Part shown: positions 1-13,100 of the stretch, one piece after another | Position numbering within the stretch: the stretch's first letter is position 1 | Layout of the letters: every line of letters starts with the position of its first letter | Assembly (NCBI GenBank): GCA_025602915.1 | Contig: JAHLJZ010000025.1 | Location: 186,001 to 250,000, forward strand | Source: Paraphysoderma sedebokerense | Taxonomy: Eukaryota; Blastocladiomycota; Physodermatomycetes; Physodermatales; Physodermataceae | Length of the DNA stretch: 64,000 nt | Direction of reading: 5' to 3' | Position numbers and translations under genes: made by a program | The notes under the pieces: model-generated | What the model was told of the DNA's origin: nothing | What the model saw: only the letters and a program-made list of their open reading frames with translations | The model's database searches: none

Positions 1-868
1 TTAGATCCACCGACGGAGAGAAGTTAACACAGTTTACATAAATGGATTGACGGACTTACGATTCTAATGAATCTGTTATTGGCATTTGGTTGTAGGAGTG
101 AGTAATATGTATAATTTCTAGATCCTCATTACCTTAGTACAAATGTCATCATAATTGAATTAGCGCAATTAATCGATTTAAGAGAGTTTTTTGCAATAAT
201 ATTTTAACCAAGTCTATAGAGTTGTGTTCGGCCTTCCGTGCTGTAATCGAATGATGTTGTCTTAGTATTATGGTCGTTCTGCAGAATTGGACTTTATCTC
301 GCGTAGTGCGGAAGTTCGGGACAGCTCCAAACGCACAAAAGCAAAGTAATACATAGTCCAGCATATGGGGTGTAGCGCAACATAATAATTAAAACTAAAG
401 TAAACAAAATAATATCAATGGATTTATAAGAATCATTTGAATCTCTGTCCGTCTTAAACCATTACCGACCAAAACAACGAATTTCAATTTGTTCCTTGCC
501 TGTTAGCACTTTGACGCTTCCAAAATATAGCGTGTCGTGTGTCCCTTTCTCCTCCCTCCCTTATCACCGAGAAATTATCTACTAATATAGCATCGAATCC
601 TTCGCCGTCATCCATCCTCAATTCTGAAAGTCTTTCATGTTCAATATGCTTAGATAATCTGCATTGTCTGGTCTGAAATCACAATCAGCAAAGGCCCAAC
701 ACGAGCCTCACTTCCATCCTATTCTTCTGCATTACCTCAAACAACGTCTTCCACGAGAGCTACGTATACTCACAGAAAACATCGCACAATTTCCAACACT
801 ATCTCCTCTCCTCGATTCGACTTCCATCCATCTTGTTCACTTCTCCCTATTGGCACACCTCGTAATTC
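1..868. other. Non-coding flank and AP180 5' leader
   Basis: I see no supportable gene here. Short open frames exist on both strands but none has recognisable family sequence. The last 350 bases become pyrimidine-rich (for example the CT run near 541-560), as is common in fungal 5' leaders, and probably belong to the promoter and leader of the ANTH gene that starts at 869. Confidence 0.5.
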
Positions 869-3338
869 ATGACGACAACAGATAGATTGGCCGAACACTT
901 CGTCATCGGCAAATCCCTCTTCACTTCCGACCTCGAGACTGCCGTCATCAAGGCAACGAAACGAAACTCGAAATCCCCAAAATGGAAGTGGGTAGTGTGT
1001 ATGTCTTCTCCTCTCTATATCTTCCAATTTTCACAGCTCAATGACAAATGCCCTATCTCATTCTGTTCCCCCGTGGCTACAAAAATCATTTATCCTCATT
1101 AACTGAAATTCCGCCCTTTCAGTTTTATTGAATGCAACTTACAGAAGAGATGTATCAATCGATGATTTAGGTAGATTATTAGGTGGGCGGTTGAGAGATT
1201 CGAGTTGGAATGTAAGTCTTTTTCGAGTCATCGCAACGATGACCTCACCTCACATCTTCAATCCATCGAAGAATTCGTTTCAAATTTGATACTGACAAAA
1301 TTGATGCATCCTTCTCAATTTTTGGTTCCATACTTAACATTGTAACAGGTTGTTTTTAAAACATTAATAATCACCCATATATTACTCGACCAGGGATCAC
1401 CAAACCGATTAATCGGTTATCTCGCTTCAACTCCTTCGTTGCTCAATCTCTCTTCCTTCCGAGACAAGTCTGGCAACTCACTTGGTATAGAGCAAACAAA
1501 AAATATCAAAAGCTATGCTTTCTATCTGGAAGAAAAGGTGCAGGTATATCGAGAAACCAAAAAAGATTTTTGTCGCATCGCTTCCACTGGAAATAACAGC
1601 GACACTATTCCGCGAACATTCGACACATACGGTACAATTAACAATGAAAGAGTGTATTCTGAATATGGTAAAAACTTGAGACATGCGAACGTGGATGAAA
1701 CATTTCTCAGGGAATTGGAAATTGTTATCAGGCAGCTGGATGCGTTGGTGAAATGTAAATTCTTTTTGGATGAATTGGACAACAACATTACGCTGGAAGC
1801 CTTTGGACTATTACTCAGAGATTTGATGAAAGTAATCAGAGTGGTGACAGAGGGTATTGTAAATATGTTGGGTACGTTGGTGGCGTGATTCACTCTGAGT
1901 TTTCGGTTGAATATCTCATACTAATCATTTCATCTGTCATCAACAGAGCGGTTCTTCGAGTTACCAAAGTCAATTGCCAGAATAGCTCTCGAGGTATACA
2001 AAGCCTTCGTTATAGTTTCACCCAAAGTCACGGAGTTTCTTGAAATAGCAAAGAAATCTCCGCTTCGAGGAATCGGGGATATTAATTTAAAGCTAGTATG
2101 TTCACATGCAACCACCTCTTTCCCGCGTAGGGCATCTCAGTGTCTAACCATTATTAATACTTGCTTGTAGCCCCCTGCTTCCCTTGTAGGTTCCTTGGAA
2201 GAATACATTAACAATCCCAATTCCACCCCGTCTGTACCCAAGTCAACTACAAACACTAGTTCTTCTACGGCTTCCCAAAGGCCCGCCACCACAACCTCTC
2301 GCAATCCTCCGCCAAATCAACCATCCCCGGTCAAGAAGCAAGAGGACCAATTGATTGATTTGTTCGGTAGCATCGATCCACCTCAACCGCAATATGCTGC
2401 TCAGCAAGTACACAATACCTCATACCAAACACAAGGACATGATTACTTTGGGGCGGCAGTATCTGGTGGAACGAACCCTTTTGGTGCGTCCAACATGAAC
2501 ATGACCGTTCCAAGGCAACCGCCTGTGCAGCAACAGCAGAACAATCAATTCGATATGTTCGACAGCGTCAGTGTCTCTTCTAACAACCCCTTTACAACTA
2601 CTACAACTCCATCAAACCAAAACTACGTTGCTTCTGCACCTTTGAATTCTGCACCAATGTCCACTGGATCGAACCCGTTCGGCGCTCCTTCATCCTCCGT
2701 TCCGGTAACAGGACCTTTCGGTAATCCCTACAAAAATCAGAACAACAATCCATTCGGCATGCCCATGACCGCTGCGTCCAGTGTCCCTAGCAGCAGCGGA
2801 ATGGGCAATATGGGCATGAACAATGGTATGGGGATGACGATGAATCGTTCCTTGCAACAACAAAATTCATTTACCATGAATTCGGGTATGGGAATGGGGA
2901 TGGGGATGGGAACTATGGGTGGTGGTGGTGCAGGTAACATGGCTGGGCAAGGGACCATGAATATGAACGGTATGAACATGGCCATGAACAGCAACAATCC
3001 ATTCGCTATGAATAATAGAATGTCGACCATGAGCACGAGTTCGGTTATGCAAAGTGGAAATGGTATGGGTGGAATGAACGCCATGGGAACCATGGGTGGG
3101 ATGAACGCTGGAATGGGTCAGACGTATGGTACTTTAAATAAGGTTGGTACAGCCGGAGGAATGAACCAGGGCAATAAGGTTTGTTGGCTGAATTGCATTG
3201 TTTATTTGATTCTTCACTTTACTTTGATTTTGTAACTGTTCGCTAAACCTTTGTGTTAATCTTTCTCGTTGCCAATCTGTGACCATGCAGCCTGCGCAGA
3301 ATGATCCATTCGCCAGTCTTCAACCAATGTTTTCGTAA
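869..3338 (+). CDS. AP180: AP180/CALM-type clathrin assembly protein (ANTH domain)
   Basis: Endocytic adaptor expected to bind PI(4,5)P2 and clathrin at the plasma membrane. The first exon opens MTTTDRLAEHFVIGK and runs into a KATKRNSKSPKWKWV segment that corresponds to the ANTH lipid-binding patch. Later exons carry typical ANTH text such as VVFKTLIITHILLDQGS, LLNLSSFRDKS and SYAFYLEEKVQVYR. The C-terminal half is disordered and holds the clathrin-box-like LIDLF (about 2353), five NPF motifs (EH-domain ligands) and a terminal DPF. It ends in a Met/Gly-rich stretch and QPMFS-stop. At least five introns interrupt it; the last lies at about 3177-3290. Odd point: the usual His of the basic patch is replaced by Trp. 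The start is the first ATG that gives the conserved N terminus. The family call is firm; exon edges in the first 500 bases are approximate. Confidence 0.9.
2801..3120 (+). repeat. Met/Gly/Asn low-complexity coding repeat
   Basis: Imperfect repeats of ATGGG/ATGAA-type codons inside the last large exon of the AP180-like gene encode runs such as MGMGMGMG and GMGGMNAMGTMGG interspersed with NPF motifs. It is in frame with the flanking coding sequence, so it is a low-complexity tail of the protein rather than an intergenic satellite. Confidence 0.85.
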
Positions 3339-4292
3339 AGATTACCAGGAAAAGGTATTATTTCTTATTCCATTCTACATCGTTTTGTTAATATAATTTC
3401 CGAAACCAACTGATCATCTGTTTTCTCTCTTTCTTCCTTTGCCACTGCTAATCTCTTTTCTCGTCACCAAACGCCGTCTAACATGCGCATCTCATAATTT
3501 CCAATACCTTGATCCTATCACCGCGTTACGCCCCCGACACATTCAATAATTTAATCCAATTTAATATCGACTTTGTCAAAGATTTTCGTTGTGCGAATTT
3601 CTCAGCGAGGGATTCTAATTGATCGTTAGGGAATACAGCTGTGATGGCGACATTAGGACACTCCTGAATAGTGGTTTTGTTATTGTGCAGTCATACGGTA
3701 GTGTATGAGAAAAAGCAAAAATTATTGAATATATATATATGTAAATGCGCATTTGTGTTTTCAATGTTGTTGGTTGTCGTTGTTGTTGCAGTTGTTTAAT
3801 TTTAAGTTTCGTCACGATTCATATGCGAATATTTGATAGTGACAGTGAAGGCAAGGAGCGAACGAAATAAAATCCGAAATTATTAAATTTGAGTATAACG
3901 AGTATTAATTAAAGTCAGACCGAACTGGCAATTCAAAATATTTCAAGTACCTGACACTTCAACACATCATAATTTTCTTCTTTCATATATTCTACGCATT
4001 TCTTACAGTACGCTAGTCAAAAAAATGAATTTTGTTGTGAGTTTTCAATTCACTGTTAATCTGAATTAATAATAAAGCGATACTATACTGTGTCCACAGG
4101 GTGATAATGTTAGTGGGCTGGCAAAAAATTTTAAACATTTGATGCATATTACTCCGGTCTGAAAATCGTGATATAATTTGTCATCGATAGTGACCGTGCG
4201 ATCGGGGCAAAATGTTAACAGAATTGTTCACTCATAATAAACGGCTCAAAGCAAAACCGAAGTATGAATAACAACAACAATAAAATAAAGGG
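3339..4292. other. Intergenic region between convergent genes
   Basis: About 950 bases between the stop of the AP180-like gene and the stop of the minus-strand coiled-coil gene. It is AT-rich, has a short TA dinucleotide run near 3728-3741, and holds no open frame with recognisable protein sequence. It presumably contains both 3' UTRs. I see no RNA gene or repeat family in it. Confidence 0.6.
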
Positions 4293-6695
4293 TTAAAAAT
4301 GAACCTCTAATGATTCCTCTGCCAAGACATATTCTTCCAGTCGTTCTTTAATGTCATTTTCAACCGCTATTAACCTCTCCATTCGAGGTTCGAATTGTTT
4401 GCGAGAGAGATCACTAATTTTGCTTGCGTGATCTATTTACAATTCGTATCAGTTTTAAATTTTCCATCAGAAATATCCTCGGGGACATTACAGGGAGAAT
4501 AGGTACTGCAGAACAGAGAAAATTTACCATTAAGAATACTTTCTCTTTCGCGTATGGTTGCGCGGAGAGCTTCAATTTCTTCAGTATATGCCTTCTCTTT
4601 CGCTGTATGGCATAGGTGATTACTTTTTGGATTTCATAATAAAAATAAACTGAAGTAAATCATTACATTGATGCTGTTCCTCCAATTGTTTAACAGCCTC
4701 GACATATCTTTCCGGCGGCTCTGCTTGTTTTAACGATACTTTTGTTTGCTTGATTAAGACGACGCAGAGATTTTATTCGAATTAATGAAGTAGAAATACC
4801 CATTTCTAGTTTCTCAGTGATTGCCCACATCTGTTCATCTTTTTTTTCTAGACGTCCTTCGTAATCTTTGATTGTTTCGTTTACTTTGATCACCAATTCT
4901 GCTACTTCTCGATCTTTCTTATGATTTATCGATTCGAGCATTTTTATTTTATCAAGACATTCCTGCTTCTGTTGTATAGTCGTCGAGAGTTCAGCTTGCA
5001 CTTGCTTCTTTTGAGACTGATGGAAATTTAATTTAGAATGATGTTAGCTCTGGATGTTTTCTTCTGGAGGCCAGCTGAGATTGAGAGTAAGAGGGCTTAA
5101 AGTACCAGGACTAGGGCGTACAGATTTCTACTCTCTTCTAATTCTGTCGTTAATGTGTTCATTTGTTCTTTCTGTGTATCTAAACATTGCCTTATACTCT
5201 GATAGCTGTCTTGTACTTCCTTCGTAGCCGACATTAACTCCCTGGCCAATTAAAGCAACACAATGATATGTTATTCGGCCAAAGTGGATTTATGTAGTGC
5301 TGGGCATGCAGCTAGATGTTTAATGTGAAGTAGCCAAGTATTGGCGATTAGTCTTACCTGAGACTTTGCTTAACTTGAGTATTTTCATCTCGCAAATGCT
5401 TTTCAGTGATTTCCAATAAAGCCTTCGATTCCTCAACGGCTTTTATCTTCTCCTGTAACTCGGCGTATTCTCTTTGTAACTTGACATGATGCACTCGTAG
5501 CTCGTCGTAATCATATTCTTTATCTCTGTATTTTAAGGTTAATAATAATGATTGCGACAAACATTTTGAAAACTACTGTACTTTATTATCTGCTCTAGCC
5601 GTTTCACTGTTATTTGAGCGCTAGCTGTCTCCTCTTGCTTTATTTTCGTTTGAAGTGTTGATTTTTCAACGATCCTACCGAGATGACACTGCATCAATAA
5701 CGTAATTGGTGAAACTAAACTGGTAACAGACATACACTGAAGCTTCGGTCAAGGACTGGCGCAACTGCTCTACGGTTTTTCTATGTTCCTCGACTTGGAG
5801 TTCCAGTGCAACCTTCCGTTGTCGCTCTTCTCGTAAACCATGCTCTAGGTCGTCCCTGTATGTATAAGCGAATGTTATTAGTTATGCCAATGTAGTCAAA
5901 ATACCATATGCTTGCTTACTGTAATTTGGTGATATGTTGCTCAGTCTTTTCCTTGTGAGTATATTTAGCCAATTGGTTGGATTTTTCGAAAAGCTCTGCT
6001 ATTATGCGGCAAATCCAATGTAATTTGGGTGAGATTTTTAGGAGCCAGAATTGACGATCAACAAGAGAAAAGGATATTTGATCTACATCGTACAAACGCA
6101 CATACATTTTAAGCGTGTCTTCTCGTCATTTAGATGAACTATTAAACTCTGAGCATGACCGAGTTGCTTTTGGAGATCTGTACAAAAATCATATGTCAAT
6201 CCAATATGGGCCTTAAATATCAATCATGGTATGGCTTTACCTGATATGTGGGACTTGAATTCCTCGAATCGTCGAATGAAAGACTTCAGAACGCCAGATT
6301 CTCCTATGGCATTTGTAAACGGATATAAGCTATTGTGCTACATAACCTTAATAATAATTGAACCAAGCACCATTTGTTTTGATTGGAACTTGATTAGTTT
6401 CGTCCGAACTTTTCGAAATCGGGGGGACTGGTTTGGTTTTGTTTAAGCTATTTGCCGGATAATGCAGTGTATCTGGGGTAGAGAGAAATCGCTTCGACAG
6501 ATGCGCAGATATCGAACTATCTGACAGGGAACGCTTCAACTCTGACCGTAAGCGGCGAGAGCGCATTATGTGTAGTGTCGCTACAGCATCTATTATAGGA
6601 TTTAACGATGGACGAAACCTACTAAAATCGACCCTTGACGCGATCAATGCGCTTGTCTCGAGAGGTGGAAAACGGTTTAGACCTTTAAAATCCAC
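4293..6695 (-). CDS. Coiled-coil protein, unidentified
   Basis: About nine exons can be chained with consistent phase. The N-terminal exon (6695-6370) is Ser/Arg-rich and not coiled. From about 6310 on the product is nearly continuous coiled coil, with segments such as FIRRFEEFKSHISDLQKQLG, DDLEHGLREERQRKVALELQ, YDYDELRVHHVKLQREYAEL and SKEKAYTEEIEALRATIRER. It ends in RMERLIAVENDIKERLEEYV...ESLEVHF-stop at 4293. One intron (about 6354-6387) is only about 34 nt. I do not recognise the family; a centrosomal or flagellar structural role is a guess from composition and neighbourhood. The true start is unresolved: no ATG lies at the head of the first open exon, so a short upstream exon (around 6700-6780, where ATGs occur) is likely. 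Confidence 0.6.
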
Positions 6696-6810
6696 TGCGA
6701 ATCCTCCATTGTTAGGTGCTTGCTTCTAAGACTAACATGTGTGAAGAATCTGATATATAGAGAACTGTCAGAGACATACTACTCCATTGACTGCATTGAT
6801 TGATTTATCA

Positions 6811-9800
6811 ATGTCGTCTCCATCAGTTAAACTTCCCGCTGTTGACTCCCTTGATTCTCTGAAAGCAGTCGAACCTAACCCCCGACGGCCTATATCACCT
6901 CTGGCTAAACTTCCGCATGTCGTTGAAGCTGTCTCACATAGCGCCAAGCAGTCTCAACAAAACGATGTCTCAACGGAAGTTATGGAACCGAAAGGCGATT
7001 TGTCTTGCTGTGGTAACGAAAGTACAGTCCCACGCAGTCGAACGATATCATACAAAAAGTTAGGACGTGACGGGGCGATGAGATCCCTAAGAGATTTATG
7101 CGATCCATTACGGAAGGATACAACGTCATCACAGTTTATATACGAATCTAAACGGTTTTCGCAAACACCGGAAGTTTCATCTGCTGCTCCTCCATCACGG
7201 ATGTCTTCAGCAATACATCGCACCAAGACATCTCGAAAGGCACGAAGAACAAGGGCTGATCTGACATTGTCCTCGAATGTTGAAGATATTAAACATTATC
7301 GTAAATCAATGCAGTCGCCAAGTACATTGCTCGAATTGACGAAAGAGAGACCAACGCACAATCAGCCTTCGGTTTTTAACTTGAATACCTCCGCTACTTT
7401 GCAGCAGGAGCAAACAATTACCAAAACAAATCCATTTCATACTCTATGCGATGATGTAATGGTCGCATTAGGAGATTTTGATTCAGCCATGAGGAAATTC
7501 TTTGCTTGGAAAGACAATTTATTGAAGCAAGAGATCGGCAGCTCAATGAAATTTCATGTCGTGATGATGTGTTCAAATATGCTCCGAAGGTAACATTACA
7601 GTATACCGGAATTGAACATTCTGAAAATCGATACATAATCATTCTTTGGATAGCCAGTCCGATCTTTCTCAGCTTATTTTTGAAATGGTTAAAACCATTA
7701 AGGTATATTCGAGTCAATGGTCCGATAAATTCAACTGCATAATTGAATTGGAGGAAGAGCATGCAAGGTAACAAATATCCGTAAGAATTCAAAATCCCTA
7801 ATGCATTGACATTTCAAATATTATGATCATTTAGACAATGCCGTGCGTTTGACATACTCATACGGAAACTGGAACAAATGCATTCTCAGGTACAATAATG
7901 TGCCGTACTTTTCAATATTTTCAACTCTTACAATATTTCTGCTTCAGTTAAATCGATTTCGTGGAGCAAAACGAGTGTTTCTGTGGGAATACTTAACCAA
8001 AAAATTGATTCGAAAGAAAGAAAAAGAAGAAGCAGATGAATTAGCGAAATCAGAGGAGAAAGATTCGGAATGCGAAAAGGAGAAGGAAAAGAATGATTAT
8101 GAAGAAGAGTAAGTCTGACTAAGCTACAATTTTCAATACTATACATCTGAGTACTAGTATGTCACGCATGTAGACAACGCCTTGCCGAAATTAAAGAAGA
8201 ACTCGAAAGGAGAAAAGGGAAGCAACCTCTTCAAGAGTCCATTTCAGGTCAACAGATTTTCAATTTTCTGCACTTTCATACATACTAACCGTGCAAAACT
8301 TAGAACGAGGCAACCAGAAACTAAATGAAATTGTAGCCAAGGCGCACCCATATCTAGCAAGAGCCATTTATACATTTCTCGCCCTGCCGAATCATCCTCC
8401 AATGTATTACGCTTCAGAAGCGTTGCATCCATTGACTTTGGACAGTAAAGAGACAGCACTGCCGACTCGTCCAAGCTGGACTACTGAAGAAGCTTATATT
8501 CTGGCAAAGATGGCGAAACCGCGGGGTGTGGTCAGATCTAACAGCTGTCATGCAGTCCATCATTTGAAGAAGTTCACGGGCGGAAAATCAAACAGCAAAT
8601 TTCATTCGTCAATCGAAAAAGATAAAATGCAGAAGGCTAATGATCGACTGTTAAGGGTTCTGGAGAAATCTTTACCATATGGTGCACGAAGGTTGCCATT
8701 TTTTTAGAATCGTTCCCTGCAATTCAATTGACGGTTAACTGCTGCAGGTTTGACGAAGTAATTACGACTGGCCCAGTGTCGTCTGGTGTATTTTCTAATA
8801 TTGACATGTCAAAGACATGGTTCTCGCTACAAGATGTAATGGAGCTGTCAATATTGCATATGCAGCAAATGAACGAAATGCAGCAAGGATATGAGTTTGT
8901 ACCCTGACCCTCATACGATATCGGCGATACCCTTACCGCAACTTTGATACAATTCAGGCAGCGAATAAAGACTCTCACCGCACTAAACGCCCAGCATCAT
9001 GTACTGCGTGATAGAGTTCCCTCGTTCGATCAAGAGAGTTTAGTAGAAAATGAATTCGAATATGTAGACGATTGTGAGGTTTTCGAGGGACCGAAAATGG
9101 ACACAAAACGTCCCAAAACGCGCAAGCGTATAAAAATGAAGAGGAAGGTAAAGATCCAGTGTTCGCCAACTGCGTTAGCTTCATAACTGATTAGTCTTTT
9201 GCTGATTCGTGAATTCCGTTTCCAGATGAGACAGATAAGTCAAATTAAAACGCCAGCCTTTAATTTGAGTGTTCGTCATCGTACACTTTTCTACAAATCG
9301 TAGCCAATCATTTTAATTCATTCTTATGTAGTTTTTTGACCGATTGCAACATCAAACAAATCTACGGATGAACCATATGCGAAAAATGAAAGAGCGATTA
9401 AAAGCGGAAGAGTTTGCTCAAAATGAGCAGAAAGCCAAATTAGCCCGGTCACATCAGTCTGCGAACCACCAGAAGTTTTCAACTTGTAAGATCAGTTGTG
9501 CATATGTTTCAGCTTGCATTTTGTGATGTTAATCCTTGCATTCCAATATCCAAACTATATAGTCTTGCCCGCTAATTTCATGCCAGTACCGAGCTCCAAA
9601 TCCGTTATAGCCGGTTTTCCGGTCAGGCCGGCTCCAAAATGTAGGCGATCTTGAATTAACCTTAACTACTAGATAGAGCTGGAGAAATTAACAAAATTTC
9701 AATTAAATGTTGGCTTCTCTTAGTTCTTGATGCTATAAAGCCCCAGGCTCTGCTTCACTCTCGATCATCATCACGAGCATCAACCGCGAACGACAACTAT

Positions 9801-9950
9801 GACTTCCTGGAAATTGCAACAAAAGTGGCCGCTCGTTATTCATCCGTGGACGAAGCAGACGAAGATGATATGTCTAGTACATCTAGCGAGACTGGCGCGA
9901 CGTCTGCCAATAACTCGAATTTGGCGACAGATCAAATTGAGGAAGATTAA
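6811..9950 (+). CDS. Unidentified multi-exon protein with acidic/basic coiled-coil core
   Basis: The first exon (ATG at 6811, in a frame open from at least 6787) is Ser/Pro-rich and disordered. After an intron near 7593-7650 come the segments LSQLIFEMVKTIKVYSSQWS and KLEQMHSQLNRFRGAKRVFL, then a highly charged Lys/Glu helix (about 8010-8108), RQRLAEIKEELERRKG, and a globular-looking stretch with HPYLARAIYTFLALPNHPP and EEAYILAKMAKPRGVV (8330-8550). A basic KRPKTRKRIKMKRKVK tract lies near 9105-9150 and may be a nuclear or microtubule-binding signal. The tail is Ser/Thr/Asp-rich and ends TDQIEED-stop at 9950. I recognise no family. It sits head to head with another coiled-coil gene and 173 bases upstream of the SFI1-like gene. 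Exon edges are partly inferred. Confidence 0.55.
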
Positions 9951-10123
9951 ATGATGCGGGCAGATGAATATGATGTAATGTTGAATAGGGAATAAAGCGG
10001 AAAGAAATATAAGTAGCGCGACCTTCCTTGATAAAATTATAAAGGGAGCATTTCCATCAAATCGCGGATGCATCGGTTTTCTGATCGCCAACCATCTGCC
10101 ATATTATATCAAAAACCCAACTA

Positions 10124-13100
10124 ATGTTACGGTCTGAATGTGCGCAAACTAACAAAGCCATAACCGCCCATACAAACCGGTTGCAGGCATCTTCGAAGAT
10201 TCCCATCCCCTCTTCGTTGAATTTGAAATCCCACCGGACAAATAACAAGACAGTCAATCCTGTTCGTGTCAACGCTGGATCCTTTTTTCCGAACATTCAT
10301 GTTAAGCACATAGCCATCCGGGTGATTACTCAATGGAAGAAATTCGCCAAAGCATCTAAGCATCATCGGTTTTATGTAACACGGAAAGTACTCGCTTCCT
10401 GGAGTAAACAAACACAGCAAACAAAGCATCAATGGAGGATCGAAATTAAGGCAACTGTCAAGTATCGGTTTGAATTGACGCTGAAGGTTTACAGTGCCTG
10501 GAGATCCTTCATTGTTGAAAGAAGAAAGGAGAAAGAGACACTGGCTAGAGCTGATGGCTACTGTGCGTTAGATTTCATGCTCCGCTCTATGGAATGATGG
10601 GTGTCTACGTGCTTACATTGATTTGATCAAACATCATTATATGACACCTAAGACAGGAATATTTTACAGCAAAAGGCGATTTTTACTTTGACTCAATACA
10701 TATTTCAGCGGCGTATTAAAAATCGAAACACACTTTACACGATCCATTTACGTCAATCAATTCTGAAGCGCAGATGTTTGGTGACATGGCTATGTGCTCA
10801 TCGACGATTAGCTCAACAATTGCTAAACGAATCACTGGCACTAAGGATCTGGAGCAAGCAACTGTATCGCCAAGCTTTCTTGAAATGGAAGCTACAGTCG
10901 CTGAGAATGAAGAGGTTGAGAGAGGAGGAATCACTGATGACCCGGCAGTTTGCTAAATCCATGCTCAGGAAGCATTACAAAGCCTGGATAATGTTTTGTA
11001 GAAGTCAACGATCAAAACAGAACAGAAAAGGTGCGGTTACTCATATTTCGCCATTCGATGGAAATCAGTGTCACAGAAAAGTCTGATTGGAATACATTTT
11101 AGCCCATGCTCAGCATGTCCATCGAATTTCCATCTTAGAGCGCACTATGTGCATATGGAAATTGAAGTCTTATCAATTGTTGAAGTACCGTAGTAGTTTG
11201 GACCTGGCAGAAACATTTCGAACGAAGCGACTGAAGTTTGATTGCGTTAAACGGCTTAAAAGTGGCATGTTATCATTTCTTCTTAATGAAGCGAACCAAT
11301 AGCTTATTCGTATTATTAGCTTTGAAAGAACGGTCAGAGTTAGCAACAATGTATAACCAGATGGACGAATATAGGGCAATGGTGGTTAAGGTGAGAAGCA
11401 ATTGAAATCGAAATATACGGACTGAATAGTAACGATATGTCCAGAAACAAGGGTTGAGAGCTTTCAAGAACTACGTAGATATAGTTTGTCGAGCTGATAA
11501 ACTGTACTCGGCAAGGGTGAGATCATTTCTGAGCTATAATTGTGTCCTGAGTTGTCCTAACGCAATTTGATCATTGCTAGATTGTGCAGAAGTACTGGAT
11601 GTTATGGTTGGAGAAATGCCGCGAGATCGAACGGAGTGAACTGAGCAAGGGTATACTGTATTACAAAGAAAAAATCTTATCTGAGGTTTTTATTACCTGG
11701 CGGGAGAATCATAAGTTGCTCAAACTTCAAACGGTCTGCCTAAGCTTAATTTCGGTTCCTAATTTATAGGTGCTTATATGTCAATTGGATTGCTAATAAT
11801 AGGATTCAGAAGCAAGGGCTATATTATACTTCCAGAAGAAGGCGCTATCGAGATGTCTATCTGCATTATTTCATCATGCTAACTCACGAAAACGTCACCG
11901 GCGGGAACGGGATGCAGTTCAAAGAAGATATGAATTTGAATTAATCGCGTTGTGTTGGAAGACGTGGTGTTGGATGAAAGATGAAAGCCAGACGGAGAAA
12001 AAGAAGTTGCATCAGGTTTGACTCAGTGGTTTGCTAAAAAAATTGTGGCGGATTCTCAATATGCTTCGTTTTTAGGCATCCGAATTTTACCTTAGTTTGT
12101 TAAAAAATAGATACTTACGACGATTTTCTGCTTACGTTCAATACAAGAAAGCACGGCATGACGACATGGTAATATCCGCCCTTATTGTTGATCAGTTACA
12201 ATCCTAATGGCAACCTTTTTATTCCATCAAACAGGAATGGGCAGTAACGCATCGCAATCGTCAAGTGGCGCAATTATCTCTAAGGTCATGGTATCATTAT
12301 GCAGTTCGCCATAAGTTGAAAGAATCCAATATGCAAACAGCACAACTGTTCTGCAAAAGTCATGAACTCAGGAGATTCACGAAAATTTGGCACAAGGTCT
12401 CATCTTTAGGCTGCATTATATTTATCTTTTCTGGTTAGCCAACTCTTTTTCACAGATTTTCATCCTGCGAAGAAGAGAGCAGTTGAAATGGAGACTCGCA
12501 ATTGCTCGATCCGAACGGCTTACGCTCAAAAGAGCAATCATATGTTGGAAAGTTAGTTCTCTTTTTCGCTTTGCAAGTTTATTTGTAACATTGATATTTC
12601 GATTAACACCACCTGATGATCGCAATCTGTAACAAAATTATTCTTCCTTTTTTTGGCAGCATTATGCAACAACGAGAAGATTGTCCGGCTTTTCAAAAGA
12701 GAGAATCAAGATTCAAATGCATCAAAGATTCTTGTTTAGATGCTTCTTTGTCTGGAGAACCAGATATGCGGAAGTCGCGCAGAATTTGATTATCATCAAT
12801 GATTGGCGAAAGAAACGCCAAGCAGAGACACTCATTCAGGTGAATGCTCCACCGCACAATTAAGAACCACGACTTTTGGTTTCTAAAAATTGAATAATAG
12901 ATAATCCAAAGTTGGCGAGATTATGCTATCCGACGAATTGAGAAAACTGAAGCACGCCAAATGCGACAACAGGCAATCGTTACAATACTGTCCAAAAGTA
13001 TGCCTATTTGACAATATTTTGATTTTCCTTCCTGGTTCGGTCCTGATTCTAACCAGAAGCTACAGATCAGATGGAAAGAGCCCTGATCGGCTGGATCATT

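Noticed and set aside
2737-3093. Minus-strand ORF of 118 codons opposite the AP180 tail
   Set aside because: Mirror of the Met/Gly repeat; its Pro/Ile/His composition is just the reverse complement of ATGGG repeats.
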